From contig JALJEE010001928.1 in assembly GCA_023231475.1 (NCBI GenBank), positions 1 through 55,354 of the forward strand: a stretch of DNA of 55,354 bases, read 5' to 3'. This document shows positions 1 to 10,300 of this stretch, one piece after another. Within the stretch, counting starts at the first letter, position 1; the number at the start of each line of letters is the position of its first letter. This DNA comes from Seison nebaliae (Eukaryota > Rotifera > Pararotatoria > Seisonacea > Seisonidae). The notes beneath the pieces were generated by a model, which was not told the DNA's origin, did no database searches, and saw nothing but the letters and a program-made list of their open reading frames with translations. The position numbers were made by a program, and so were the translations under genes.

Positions 1-263
1 TCAGTGATAAGTTTTCTTCCAATGACGATTTCATCTCTTAAATATTCTGGAATATGAGAAGTAATGTCGAAGTTAGAAGAAATGTAAAGAGCTTCATCGA
101 AAGATTCAGGAACATCAATCGAATAATAAGAACAAAAGAAGCAGTTAATAAAAATTTATTGGAAAAATCAGGTTAACATTTAATTTGATTAAAAAATAGT
201 TGATTGATTGTTTGGAATGAAATGTTGGTAGGGAATGGATGAAATGTAAGTAAATATTAAATT

Positions 264-2390
264 TTATAATTGATCGAACCAATTTTCTATAACGGCAGCA
301 AATTCTAAAGCTAATTGATGACCACTCACTTGTAACATTTTCACGCAATCTTTTAAATAATTTAAATCTGATTTTGTGGATATGACGAATTGAAATAATC
401 CAGCTACTGCTCCCATTTTTCCATCGAAATGATCGATATTCGGTTCCAATTGTTCTAATCTATCGAAAGCTCTTACTGCATAATAGAATTGTCCACTCTA
501 TTTCAAATTTGAAATAAAATTGAGAAATATAATAATGTCTAACTTTATAACAATCATTACCTATGAGTTGGAGAAGTGCAAATGCATGTTTAGTATTCTT
601 TCGTTCTTCATATAATCGCCATGCTTGTTCAGCATCTTTGTCGTAAATATAACATCGAGCCAATCCCAAAGCATATACATAATCTTGTTTAATCGCATTG
701 GAATTGATATCTAAAAAGATTTCTTTAGCTTCCGAAAATTTCTTTGTTGTCAATTTCACTTGAGCATAGTTGTAATTGAACGTGTCATTATCTTTCATGT
801 AGTTTGAGATCGAATCCAAATAAAGTTCACAATTTTTGAAATCTTCTTTTAAGAAACAATAACTGGCCATCGATTGTCGACCAGGTACGGTATCTGTGAA
901 AACGTACAAAATTTTATGGAATTTCCAAAAATCGAAAACTAACCACAATCAGTTTCGGATTCACCAATTGACTGAAAAATATATTCAGCATGTGAAATAT
1001 CTTCCGCCTGAAATAAGATGAAATATTATTTTTAAATTCCAATAAAATTTAAACGAACATTATTATGTTTACTGCCATAAAGATAATATGTGATTCCTTT
1101 TAAAATCATCTCAATGGTTTGTGTTTGTTGAGCATTTTGCATTAATTCGTATGCCTCATCAATTTTATCTTTATTGAACAATATAACCTTGATAGGAAAT
1201 TAGTGAATAAATTTAGCAACCATGTTGTACGTGATATATGGTTGCATTTAATCTTGCTTCTGGTATTTCTTCCAATGCTGAATCGAAAGTTGTAATCGCA
1301 TCTTCTTGTGCTTCATATACCGCAATATTGTGCTTAATCAATGGTTTACCATAAGCTATATCATCGGGCCAAGTATCTTGCAACATGTTCATTTCTTTCA
1401 AAGCTTGTTCTGGTCCGTACAATCGATATTGAACGGCAGCTTTCAAAATACTGGCAGTTAATGAAACATCATTTCTTGGAATGGACGAATTCAATAATTC
1501 CATAGACATCTCATATGAATCGATTTTGTAATAACATAGAGCAATATAAATGTTCAATGCTTTAAAATTCCTAAAGCAAATACGGAAAAAAAGTAAATTA
1601 ATTTCAAACATAATAAAAATAAAAAATCTTCACAATTTTACAAGTTTTTCTTTAATTGTTTTTAAGATTATTAGAATAATGAGAACGAAACTGATAATTT
1701 AATAATAATTTTTTGTAGACATCAATCGCTTCTCTATAATGATATCTCATGTAATGCATGGAACCAAGACATAGTTGATCTTCTGGTTGATCCATCAATT
1801 TCTTGTGGTAACGAAAAAGTTTCTCATCGTCCCAAGTTTTATGTGCACAATGGAATAATACACGTACTTGTAATTGATTAACTCCTGTAACTGTACAGTT
1901 CATATTATTAATAGAATGTATATGATTAAAGTGGAACATCGTTTTGCAGCTGCTTCAGCTTCGGGATACATTCCTTGCATAAAGTAGCAACATGCTAAAT
2001 AAATCAAGACTGGCTCAGATATATCTGTTCTTGATAGTTTATCATAAACCTTTAGAATTATTCACTTATGAGAAATAAAAAAGTTGTTTTTAACTTTTCC
2101 TGCTTCCTCATATTCTCCCAAATGAAATAGAACATAACCGATCCACATGTCCAACTCCCACAACAACTTCTTAGGACTTCTTAAGTTGACCTCCTTTTCC
2201 CTTTGTACCTAGAATTAAGTGTTCGAATGAAAAGTTGAAGAATTTAAAATTGCCCCATCATAAATTAAACTTGCAAAATCATTTTCGCCCCAAGATAATC
2301 TCTTCGATCTACATAATCGAGAAAATCATGTTCATCTTTTTTAGATTGTTTCTTCGACTTTTCCGTCTTTTTACTTTTCAATTTACTCAT
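264..2390 (-). CDS. IFT56: IFT56 / TTC26, intraflagellar transport complex B TPR protein
   Basis: A TPR protein of the IFT-B complex, which carries cargo into cilia; in arthropods this means sensory neurons and sperm. The translated exons follow animal TTC26 in order: an N-terminal FLDYVDRRDYLGA segment, LDMWIGYVLFHLGEYEEA, DQLCLGSMHYMRYHYREAID, LNIYIALCYYKIDSYE, EEIPEARLNATIYH, the diagnostic DTVPGRQSMASYCFL, YNYAQVK and LLQLIGNDCYK. The ATG at 2390 is chosen because it opens a Lys/Ser-rich leader like that of TTC26, and the stop is at 264. It is split by about eight or nine short introns; one example runs GTTTAATTT to TTCTAG around 2211-2272. The family assignment is firm; the internal exon edges were placed by eye from GT/AG and frame. 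The gene diverges from the plus-strand gene at 3108. Confidence 0.9.
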
Positions 2391-3107
2391 CAACTATAAA
2401 TAATAAAAGATTAAGAGATTAATTATCACATCATGATAACCATGGTTCGGGATTTCTTGTATTGATAAGTGCAATAAGATTAATAAGTAATTATTATAAT
2501 TAATTTTCTTAAAAATACTTTTTGTCATAGAAACTAATTATATGTAATTCATCTATTAGTAACTTGCTAAACAATTAAATAAATTGAATAAAAATTATTA
2601 AAAAATGAAGCTATTTATAATGCATATATTATGACCATTTTTTTACCATCAAATAAAATTAATTGATTATCTTCAATCATTGTCAAGTTTTTCTTATCAG
2701 CATCATTCTGTTATTTTTATTTAAAATTTATTGGAACAGATTAATTGTATATTTATTCGAAGTAATTAAGATATAATTTATTAGAAGTAGAATTTTTATT
2801 TGTAGTTTAATTTTTTTATTGTGCATATAATAATAGAATGATCCAAACAATCGGTCTATGATTAGATAAATGTTTGGTAATTATATCGTTTGGTAAATTG
2901 AAAAATCCTGCTCTACATTCAGCCTCATCATTTTAAACGATTAAGAGAAATGAATCTAGTAAAACGAGATAAAATGGATAAATTTGGTTAATTTGATCTG
3001 AAACACAAATTTATTATAAGCGCAAATTTCTCTTAAGTTTTTCGTAGTATTTTGTATATTAAATAGTAATTTTGAGGTCTTTCGTTAACATTTGAATTTA
3101 ATTATTT
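2391..3107. other. Intergenic interval between divergent genes
   Basis: About 0.7 kb of very AT-rich sequence between the start of IFT56 on the minus strand and the start of the 162-residue reading frame on the plus strand. It must hold both 5' regions. I see no repeat, RNA gene or clear promoter element that stands out from the AT background. Confidence 0.6.
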
Positions 3108-3596
3108 ATGGGAATAAAGACATTGTTGATTTCCCTTCTTCCCTCAAGATGGAGGAAACCAAAGAAAAAGGATTTCGATTATCTTAATGAAATTCTTGAT
3201 ACTGGACAACAAGGAATGGATTTTGAAGAACTTGACTTAGAAAATGAATTTGCTACCGTAAAAAATTCGAATAGCGCGAATATTATGGATACACAGAAAA
3301 GGAAGCTTTATGTGTTTTATCATTACCTTAAGAATGATGGTAATACTCAAGATGAAAATTTTCCTGACAATTTTTCCGAAGATGAAATCACTGATGGAAT
3401 TATAGTTGGCAAATTAGCTAGATGGATGATTCTAATGAAGAAGAATGGAAAAGAATTCAGTTCAAACAAGTTAAATGTGAATGTCGTTCATGAGGACAAA
3501 ATCGAATTAGTAAATGGTGAAGATCTGGAAGAAAAAATTGCATTTACTTCAAAAGAATTTAATTATTTATGTGACTATCTTAAGAGTTACAACTAG
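3108..3596 (+). CDS. Hypothetical protein, 162 residues, single exon
   Basis: I do not recognise this protein. It is one uninterrupted frame from ATG at 3108 to TAG at 3596. The N-terminus is hydrophobic then basic (MGIKTLLISLL then PSRWRKPKKK). The middle is acidic, with DFEELDLENEF and DNFSEDEITDG. The C-terminal half looks like a small folded domain with alternating charge (VGKLARWMILMKKNGKEF, ending FNYLCDYLKSYN). The short N-terminal hydrophobic run is followed at once by a basic cluster, so it is a weak signal peptide and could be a membrane anchor or mitochondrial leader. It starts about 0.7 kb from IFT56 and converges with the membrane-protein gene that ends at 3860. Length, codon continuity and composition support a real gene; the function is unknown. 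Confidence 0.6.
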   Translation: MGIKTLLISLLPSRWRKPKKKDFDYLNEILDTGQQGMDFEELDLENEFATVKNSNSANIMDTQKRKLYVFYHYLKNDGNTQDENFPDNFSEDEITDGIIVGKLARWMILMKKNGKEFSSNKLNVNVVHEDKIELVNGEDLEEKIAFTSKEFNYLCDYLKSYN

Positions 3597-3859
3597 AATT
3601 ATGAACAGATAAATTATGATAAGGATTAAATATTTTTACACAAGCAGTTTTTTTCCACTGATATACTTATGTAAAACATTCTCATTTACCAGGATATGAT
3701 TCTTTGAATACATTTCACTTCAATATTAATCATCATTATTAATAGATGTTTTAATGGAAAATATTTTGAAAATATATTGAATTTATATCAAATGAATTTA
3801 AAGTTTTATCATAATTGCAAAGATAATTTGGTGTGCAGTTTACCCATTCCGAATTAAAT

Positions 3860-5443
3860 TTATTCGACAATTGAAGGTCTAGTGAAGTCGACATTACTAG
3901 AACTAAATTGATAGTAAGAAAATGTAGAGAGTTTTCTAGTGTCATCCTTAGTTTTACCGACAGTAGGTGTGAGCTTGTCGTCTGCCATATAAATATTGGT
4001 AAGATCTAGAAAAATGTTGAATAAGTCAATTTATGTTAAAAGTGCAAACTAGGTTTCTTTCGGATATAAGCGTATATTGAAAGAACTCCTATTGCTATTA
4101 CTAAAATTACCGAAAATATAATGAAGAGATGATACACTCGTATTAATCGTCCTTTCTCAACTTTCATAAGGGGCATTTTCAATGCTATAAAAATGAGTAT
4201 AGAGAAAGTGATAAGAGAACAAATGACGAACAATTGGAAATGGTGTAAATCGACTCATTTAATCTAGAATTGAGTATTGTACTAAACTTTTGTAGTGGAA
4301 AGATTGCATATTTGGTTGCAGGAGATGTACTTGTCAAAAATTTCCTCAACTTAATTGGTGGTAATACCATTTGATAAGAATAATCGACCAACATAGCATC
4401 GTTTGGTAAGCTCGTTTTGTTTCTTATCAGAACTTTTAGTTCTCTCGGCTTAGTTTCGACAAGGTCAACGTAGGTAACTTTAATAGCTGCATGAAGCTTT
4501 AATTCTAGTTAACAAGCCATTAAAGTGAAAAGCAACTAGTTTTTTAATATCTTCTGATACATTTTGTCGCAAATAATGAATACTTCCATTTTGTTTTATT
4601 GTTAGTACGTCATTCGGTTCATTAAGTTGTTTCAGAGTAATTCTTTTTTTTAACATAAACTTATATTCAAATGACAATACTTAAAAATGAAAGTAAATTA
4701 ACCTTCTTCATCGCTTCATCATCAATAGGATAGTTTTCTGCTTGAGGTTTTTCTGAAACTATCATTGTTCTTTCTGGAAACATGTTTGGTTGTTCTGAAA
4801 CTGCATCTGGTTCGGGCACAATTATTTCTGATGGCTCTGGTATTTTTTCCGATTTTTCTTTCATGGTTTCTATTTGTTCCATAGTAGTTTCTAGATTTCC
4901 TGAAAAGTCGTCTGGTTGTTCTGCAATTCTTTTTGGCGATTTTGAAAATGATTGTTTTCGAAATTTGTTAGGTTGTTCTAGTATTGTGTCCGGATTCTCT
5001 GAAACCGTTTCATGCTGGTTTAAAATTGTTTCAAATTGTTCTAAAATGGTATTAGGATTTTTCGAAACCCTTTTATGTTGGTTCCGAATTATTTCAGGTT
5101 GTCGGGGAATATTGTCCGGATTCTCCGAAGCCGTTTCAAGATGCGGAATTGTGTCTGGGTTCTCCGTAACAGTTTCATGTAGTTTTCGAATTGTTTCAGG
5201 TTGCTTTGGAATTGTGTTTGGGTTCTGCGAAACTGCTTCATGTTGCTTTCGAATTGTTTTAGTTTTTAGTTTTTCTAGTCGTGAAATGGTTTCTGGGTGT
5301 TCTACATTTGTTCCATAGTTTTTAGGAACCTTCTTCCGACTTTTCGAAACGGTTCTCGATTGATCTGTAAATGTTTCCGGTTCTTCCTCAAATGTTTGTT
5401 GTTTAGTAGTGTTATATTCGCCGTTATCTCCCAAATCAGACTT
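3860..5443 (-). CDS. Repeat-bearing membrane protein, 5' end unresolved
   Basis: I do not recognise a family. Reading on the minus strand, the first exon (about 5443-4695) encodes a Glu/Pro/Asn/Thr-rich region with at least five imperfect copies of a roughly 21-residue unit like ETIRKQHETVSENPDTIPEQP. A 45-nt intron follows YPIDDEAMKK. The next exon, FMLKKRITLKQLNEPNDVL, runs into a globular-looking stretch (IKVTYVDLVETKPRELKVLIRN). A 77-nt intron at 4254-4330 joins LRKFLT to IDLHHFQLFVICSLITF. Two hydrophobic segments follow (LFVICSLITFSILIFIAL and LFIIFSVILVIAIGVLSIYA), then a 44-nt intron at 4006-4049 and a polar tail ending RPSIVE at 3860. One further intron near 4490-4600 is ambiguous. 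Upstream of 5443 lies a signal-peptide-like stretch (about 5480-5560) without an in-frame ATG, so the start is open. Confidence 0.6.
4790..5330 (-). repeat. Imperfect ~63-bp coding repeat
   Basis: Tandem degenerate units of about 63 bp in the repeat-bearing membrane-protein gene. Aligned protein units are ETIRKQHEAVSQNPNTIPKQP, ETIRKLHETVTENPDTIP, ETASENPDNIPRQP, EIIRNQHKRVSKNPNTILEQF and ETILNQHETVSENPDTILEQP, with further decay toward the C-terminal side. The frame is kept across all copies, which points to selection on the protein or recent in-frame expansion. The open frame on the opposite strand here (4782-5318) is a mirror of the repeat. Confidence 0.75.
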
Positions 5444-5889
5444 TAAAAAAAGTTTTTGAATTTTGAAAGATAATTTTTTAAACTAACATCTGATGAGTTG
5501 CTAAGAGTTGTCCAAGTAAGAAAACACCATTAAGGAAACAAAAGATAGTAAGTTTAATGATATAAAAAATATTCCAATGGAATATAAGTTTAGGGGAATA
5601 ATTTTATTTATGTAACCTGACGAGAACGGAAACGGAATAATTACATAATATAAAGATGTAAAGTACGTATAATGCTATTGGAATAATATTATATTATCTT
5701 TTATTAGAATAAAGGGGGACTTTGATGCTTATAATTTTTCATCGAATTTTCAACTGAATTTCAAAAAATTGAAATAAAAATCGAACTATAAATCAATGAA
5801 AACCAAAATTGTATACATAATGGATAAATAACGAAGAAATAAATTTAGTCAATTGAATTCTGTTTTTTCAATAAATTTCCTTAATTATA
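5444..5889. other. Gap holding the unresolved 5' end of the repeat-bearing gene
   Basis: About 0.45 kb between the first certain exon of the repeat-bearing gene and the LINE tail. A minus-strand stretch around 5480-5560 reads KLTIFCFLNGVFLLGQLLATHQ, which resembles a signal peptide. It has no in-frame ATG and its splice phase does not match the following exon, so I could not attach it. The rest is AT-rich with no recognised feature. Confidence 0.4.
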
Positions 5890-6800
5890 TTATGTAGGAT
5901 TATTATTATTATTTATTGATTGAATTCTCTTTGGGATAAAATAGAAATGAATGTAAAAAAAATTTCGATCCTCGTCACTGTTGATCAATCGGTGTAATTC
6001 TGCGAGTGATTCCCGATCGATTGGCATAGAATCCATGGGATGATAGGAAAAAATGAAATCTCTAAAATTCTGAAGCCGAATATCATGAGATAACCCGTAG
6101 TATCGAAGTGTATATGAAAATACTGATCGATTATGTAAGAAGTTTGTGTTCAAAATATGAGAAGTGTGGAAGTTAGTTTCGATAATTTTGCTTCCGATAA
6201 GAGTAAAAATTCGACAAGAGAAGAGAATGTGTAGGGGAAGAAGACCGAATGCTGCGAAGAGAAGAGAACGGTTACATCGGTGAAAGCAACATACTAATCT
6301 TCTTATAAGTCGATTGTATGCGTGGTCGGTGGACAGGAATGAACGTTGGGTAATAAAGAAAATCCTTTCCAGAGGGTAAAGAGGCAGAACCAAACTCCTG
6401 AAAATCTGCAAACGTAATTTAAGAGGAGCGAATTTCGTTTTTGGAGAGAAAGAAAGAAATGCTTTGCATAATTTGTGATGAATATGATCTAACGTGTTTG
6501 ATGACCTCGGAAATCGATGGTTCAACCAAGAAAGGTGGTGGAGACTTTGAGAGAAAATCACGATGTCGTCAGCGTAAGCAATGACATGTGGAAACGAATT
6601 GTTTCCTATGCGGATGTCACATGATTCGTTGAGATCACGAAGAACTTCATCGATGACTGGCCCAAAAAACCAGGGACCAAAAATAGTACCTTGACGAACA
6701 CCGGAATTGATAGGAAAAATTTCCCCGAGTCGGTCGCCAATAACGATACTCCCCGTAGATTCGTGGAAGAGATGAAATAGAAAACGATTATATGAGAAAG
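5890..6800 (-). mobile_element. LINE (non-LTR retrotransposon) 3' fragment with reverse-transcriptase frame
   Basis: On the minus strand, a frame open for about 300 codons reads through reverse-transcriptase blocks: FHLFHESTGSIVIGDRLGE, then SGVRQGTIFGPWFF, then FPHVIAYADDIVIFSQS with the catalytic YADD. A thumb-like region (LRLQIFRSLVLPLYP, YNRLIRRLVCC) follows. The protein ends at 5890 beside an ATT/AAT trinucleotide run (about 5896-5918), which looks like the microsatellite tail many LINEs carry. The GVRQG motif (rather than GVPQG) fits R2/R4-, NeSL- or RTE-like groups better than Jockey, but I cannot fix the clade. Upstream of about 6800 homology stops, so this is a 5'-truncated insert. 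No endonuclease domain is visible. Related fragments lie at 54.1-55.35 kb. Confidence 0.85.
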
Positions 6801-7347
6801 AAAACTAGAAGATTATATGTATATTATCTTTCTTTTCAAAAAAGAAGAATTTTTATAGAAACAATATAATGTTTCCGTTTCTTTTATTATCCGAATAGTT
6901 TTATTATTTATTGTTATATTTAGTTATTTATTGTTTTAGTTATACTATATAAATTATATTACTATATAATATTATATTATTTTATATATATTTGTATTAT
7001 CTAAACTAGCGGGAATTACGTGAAATTTAAAATTCATACTGTCTATATCGACTCAGATAACAGATGAACAAAATTATTATAGTTTCTGAACTTGAAAAAT
7101 TATTTTCTTTGACAACTTTCAAATTATCTCCATATTTTAAATCAGAAAATACCATATCTTGTTGGGGGTTTATCTCCGATAACGAAGTTAGACAACTTTC
7201 TAGAAAATTATTCTTTATCAACCATGGTGATTTTAACGAACACATCAAAGAAAAAAACTGATAAGATAATAATCATTGTATTTACTTAATTTCCCTTTGA
7301 AGTATCATCTTCGAAATTAGAACTCAACCTAACAGTTTAAGAAAACT
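6801..7347. other. Intergenic interval upstream of the cadherin gene
   Basis: About 0.55 kb. The first half is extremely AT-rich (6840-7000, mostly TTAT/TATA runs). The second half contains small open frames on both strands (7027-7248 minus, 7064-7261 plus) that lack convincing protein character. It probably holds the promoter and 5' untranslated region of the cadherin gene. Confidence 0.5.
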
Positions 7348-10300
7348 ATGAAAATATTTTATTGTTTCTTTTTATTAATTTCATTCGTGGTCAACATTCA
7401 ATTTAATATTCCAAGTTAAAGTACATGACTATTGCTTCTATACTTCTTATTTAGGTAAATCTTTGGCATTTCCTTCTCATCTCTTCAGTAGAAACAATGA
7501 CCACATCTTGTCGTTTCAAATGAGAGGAGATCTGAGCGGAAAATTCGGAACAGATGTGGGAATATACGAATCGCCTCGTGATCAATTGGGCGACGTAATA
7601 TTTCATGTTTGTGTTAAAAGTGTCGACAGTTCGATTAAGTTCTCTCACGTAACCAAAGGATCATCAACGATTGACGCATTTGATTTCATCCTTATACCCG
7701 ACGTTCAAATACCCAACTTAGATGGTAAGTTTGTTTGCTTCAAAATGGTTTTGGGCCGTTTATTCTTTCGATATGTTAAAGATCTTCGTTTAGTTTTTAG
7801 TTGACATTATTCTTTTTCAGGAATACGATTCGATAAATGTTCATTATAAATCATCAATCTCGGGTATGAATAAATTGGAACTAAAAAATATTTTGATTTT
7901 TGATGTAAATATAAATTATCCCCAATTCATTCGATTACCTTATCATGTTAAATGGAAAGAAGTTCACATTTGTTTTTCTAGTTAATAAATGTGTGAAATC
8001 ATCGATCAATGTTCACTAGAATTCTGATACAGAATTTTTCGATGGTGTTTATGCTTATGATCTGGATGAACAAGGAACATCTGCTACAAATCTATTGTTT
8101 GAATGTCAGTTAGAAATCGTATTATAAACTAATGCAAATTTACGAGTATAATAGAATAGCATGTGAAAAAATCCAACTGGAACTGATGGGAAAATATCAG
8201 TATTTCAACTTAAGTATCGACCGTTCTATTGATGTGGTGGGTGTTCGTATTAATTTAGTTGAACCGGTGGATTATGAACAAATCACAACAATGGCGATCC
8301 AAATTGATTCAAGTGTTCGATAATAATTAATTGATTATGAGTATATTAAATATAGGATCAAGGAGATGTTCGATTGGAAGAATATGGACCATTGACAACA
8401 GAATCGTTTATTGTTGTTGAAATAATTGATCAACCCGATCAACCACCAATCTTTCTTAATACTCCTTACAATATCGAATTGAAAGAAACTCAACAAACTT
8501 CTTTAGTTTAATTTTTCGCTAATTCTTGATGATGAAATATTTTAAATTCGTAGATTGGTAAAGTAACCGCGATTGATGGAGATAAAGGTATCAATGCATC
8601 CATCAGATATTCATTTCTCACAACAGCCAAAATCAATACATTGAATAATTTAAATTTTGAAATTTCAGATCTGAATATAATCTTAAGTAGTTAATCTTTT
8701 AGAAGACGGATTTAAAACTTCAATCAACTCATTTTTTAGATACAGAACAATTGGAAGATTACATCGAAATCGATCCAAATACAGGAGAATTATACTTAAC
8801 AAACGAATTGTATAATGACGAAGAATGTTCGGCAGATAATTCCGAATTTTCTATTTTAAAGTTTTTTAGTGATTACGGTAAATATGTGTCTATAGGTATA
8901 CTGGTTAGGGATAATTATTTTCAGAATTGTAAAGATAATTCGATTAAAATCCATTTGAATTGAAAGGCAGAAGAAGGTCAAAATGGATCTTACAATAATT
9001 CTTATGTTACAGTTGTCTTTAAAATGGTATTCGAGAACATGAATATTCCAACATTTGATAAAGATAATTATGAATTTTCCATTGGGAATGATTTAAATGG
9101 AGGAGATCTGTTTCCAATACAGATTATTATAACGGACTGCGATTACGTTTGTTTTGATTTGAATGTGATATGTTTATTAAATCGTTTAGGCCGAATTTGG
9201 TGCATATAGTTTAGAACTCAATACGACGGATATAAAAGTTGAACCAGACAAAGGTGAAAGTCAAACTGCTCTTCGATTATCACTGGTCAATGAAGTGTTT
9301 AATGATTGTCATTTGCATTCGGCACATTATATCGAACTAAAAGTTTGTGAAACGATTATCATTCTAAAAGACTCATAATTCCACAGGTTATTGAATTGTC
9401 TGGTGAAAGAAGAACGACATCTCACGTTCTTCATATTACTATTCTATCTACCAATATGCATATACCAAAATTTTTAAGTGAACCGATAAGAAAGGTAATT
9501 AGTGAAGAGGAACCGGAAGGTTCCATAATAGAAACGATTAAAGTTCCTTTTGCTTTTCCCATTCAATAAAATTTTTCTGAAGATTGAAGATAAGGATTGT
9601 GGAATATTCCAAGAAATAAGAGCGTCAATTAATTCCGTTTCACCATATCGGATACCATTCGATGTTCGGCGACCCATAGAAATGGTAAACAATATTTTGA
9701 CGATCGATTTATTTGTTTCATCAGCAATTAATCGAGATGATAGTTTACAATATAACTTTCAAATAGTCGCGATGGATGGAGGAAACAAATCAGTTATTCT
9801 CTAAATTATATTCCGTAATTCAATTGAATTATTATTAGTCTAATTTGTTTGTCACAATTGATATAAAGAAAGTGAATAAGAATCCTCCATATTTCCTGAA
9901 TACGGAATTATTAAATCATTTAAATTTAAATTGTGATGGATATGATGATACTGATGAAGGATATTTTATTGATATTAATGAAGAGAAAAAAACATTAACA
10001 TCCCAACAAGATATTCAAGTTCCTTTTGACAATTATTAATTTAATTATTATTAATAATCTTTGTAGGTTGGTACAATAGATAACGAAGATGAATTATTTT
10101 TGAAATTTAATTTTGATGATAATTTTCGGATGGTAAATGTTAAAGAAAGTTCAAATACAATTTCTCATCTACCAATTTATGAGATTACTATCCCTATTGA
10201 CTCTTGGGATGATTTCATGGATGAACTTCAGAACTTTGAGTTTTGTCGAAGTGTTCGTTTGGGTATTGGGCGAATATATTTCGATTATGAAATGGTAGTA

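Noticed and set aside
1-144. Minus-strand open stretch reading DVPESFDEALYISSNFDITSH
   Set aside because: It runs off the window edge and has no in-frame ATG or AG acceptor at its 5' side. It may be the start of a neighbouring gene, but I cannot support one.
3751-3945. 64-codon minus-strand frame with a signal-peptide-like start
   Set aside because: It overlaps in another frame the last exon of the repeat-bearing membrane protein, which is reached by a clean 44-nt intron and explains this sequence better.
4782-5318. 178-codon plus-strand frame rich in Ser, Cys and Gly
   Set aside because: It is the mirror of the 63-bp coding repeats on the minus strand; its periodic pattern comes from them.
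7027-7261. Overlapping short frames on both strands before the cadherin gene
   Set aside because: No signal peptide, domain or workable splice structure. A phrase like VIGDKPPTRYGIF in a third frame looked protein-like but could not be joined to any exon.
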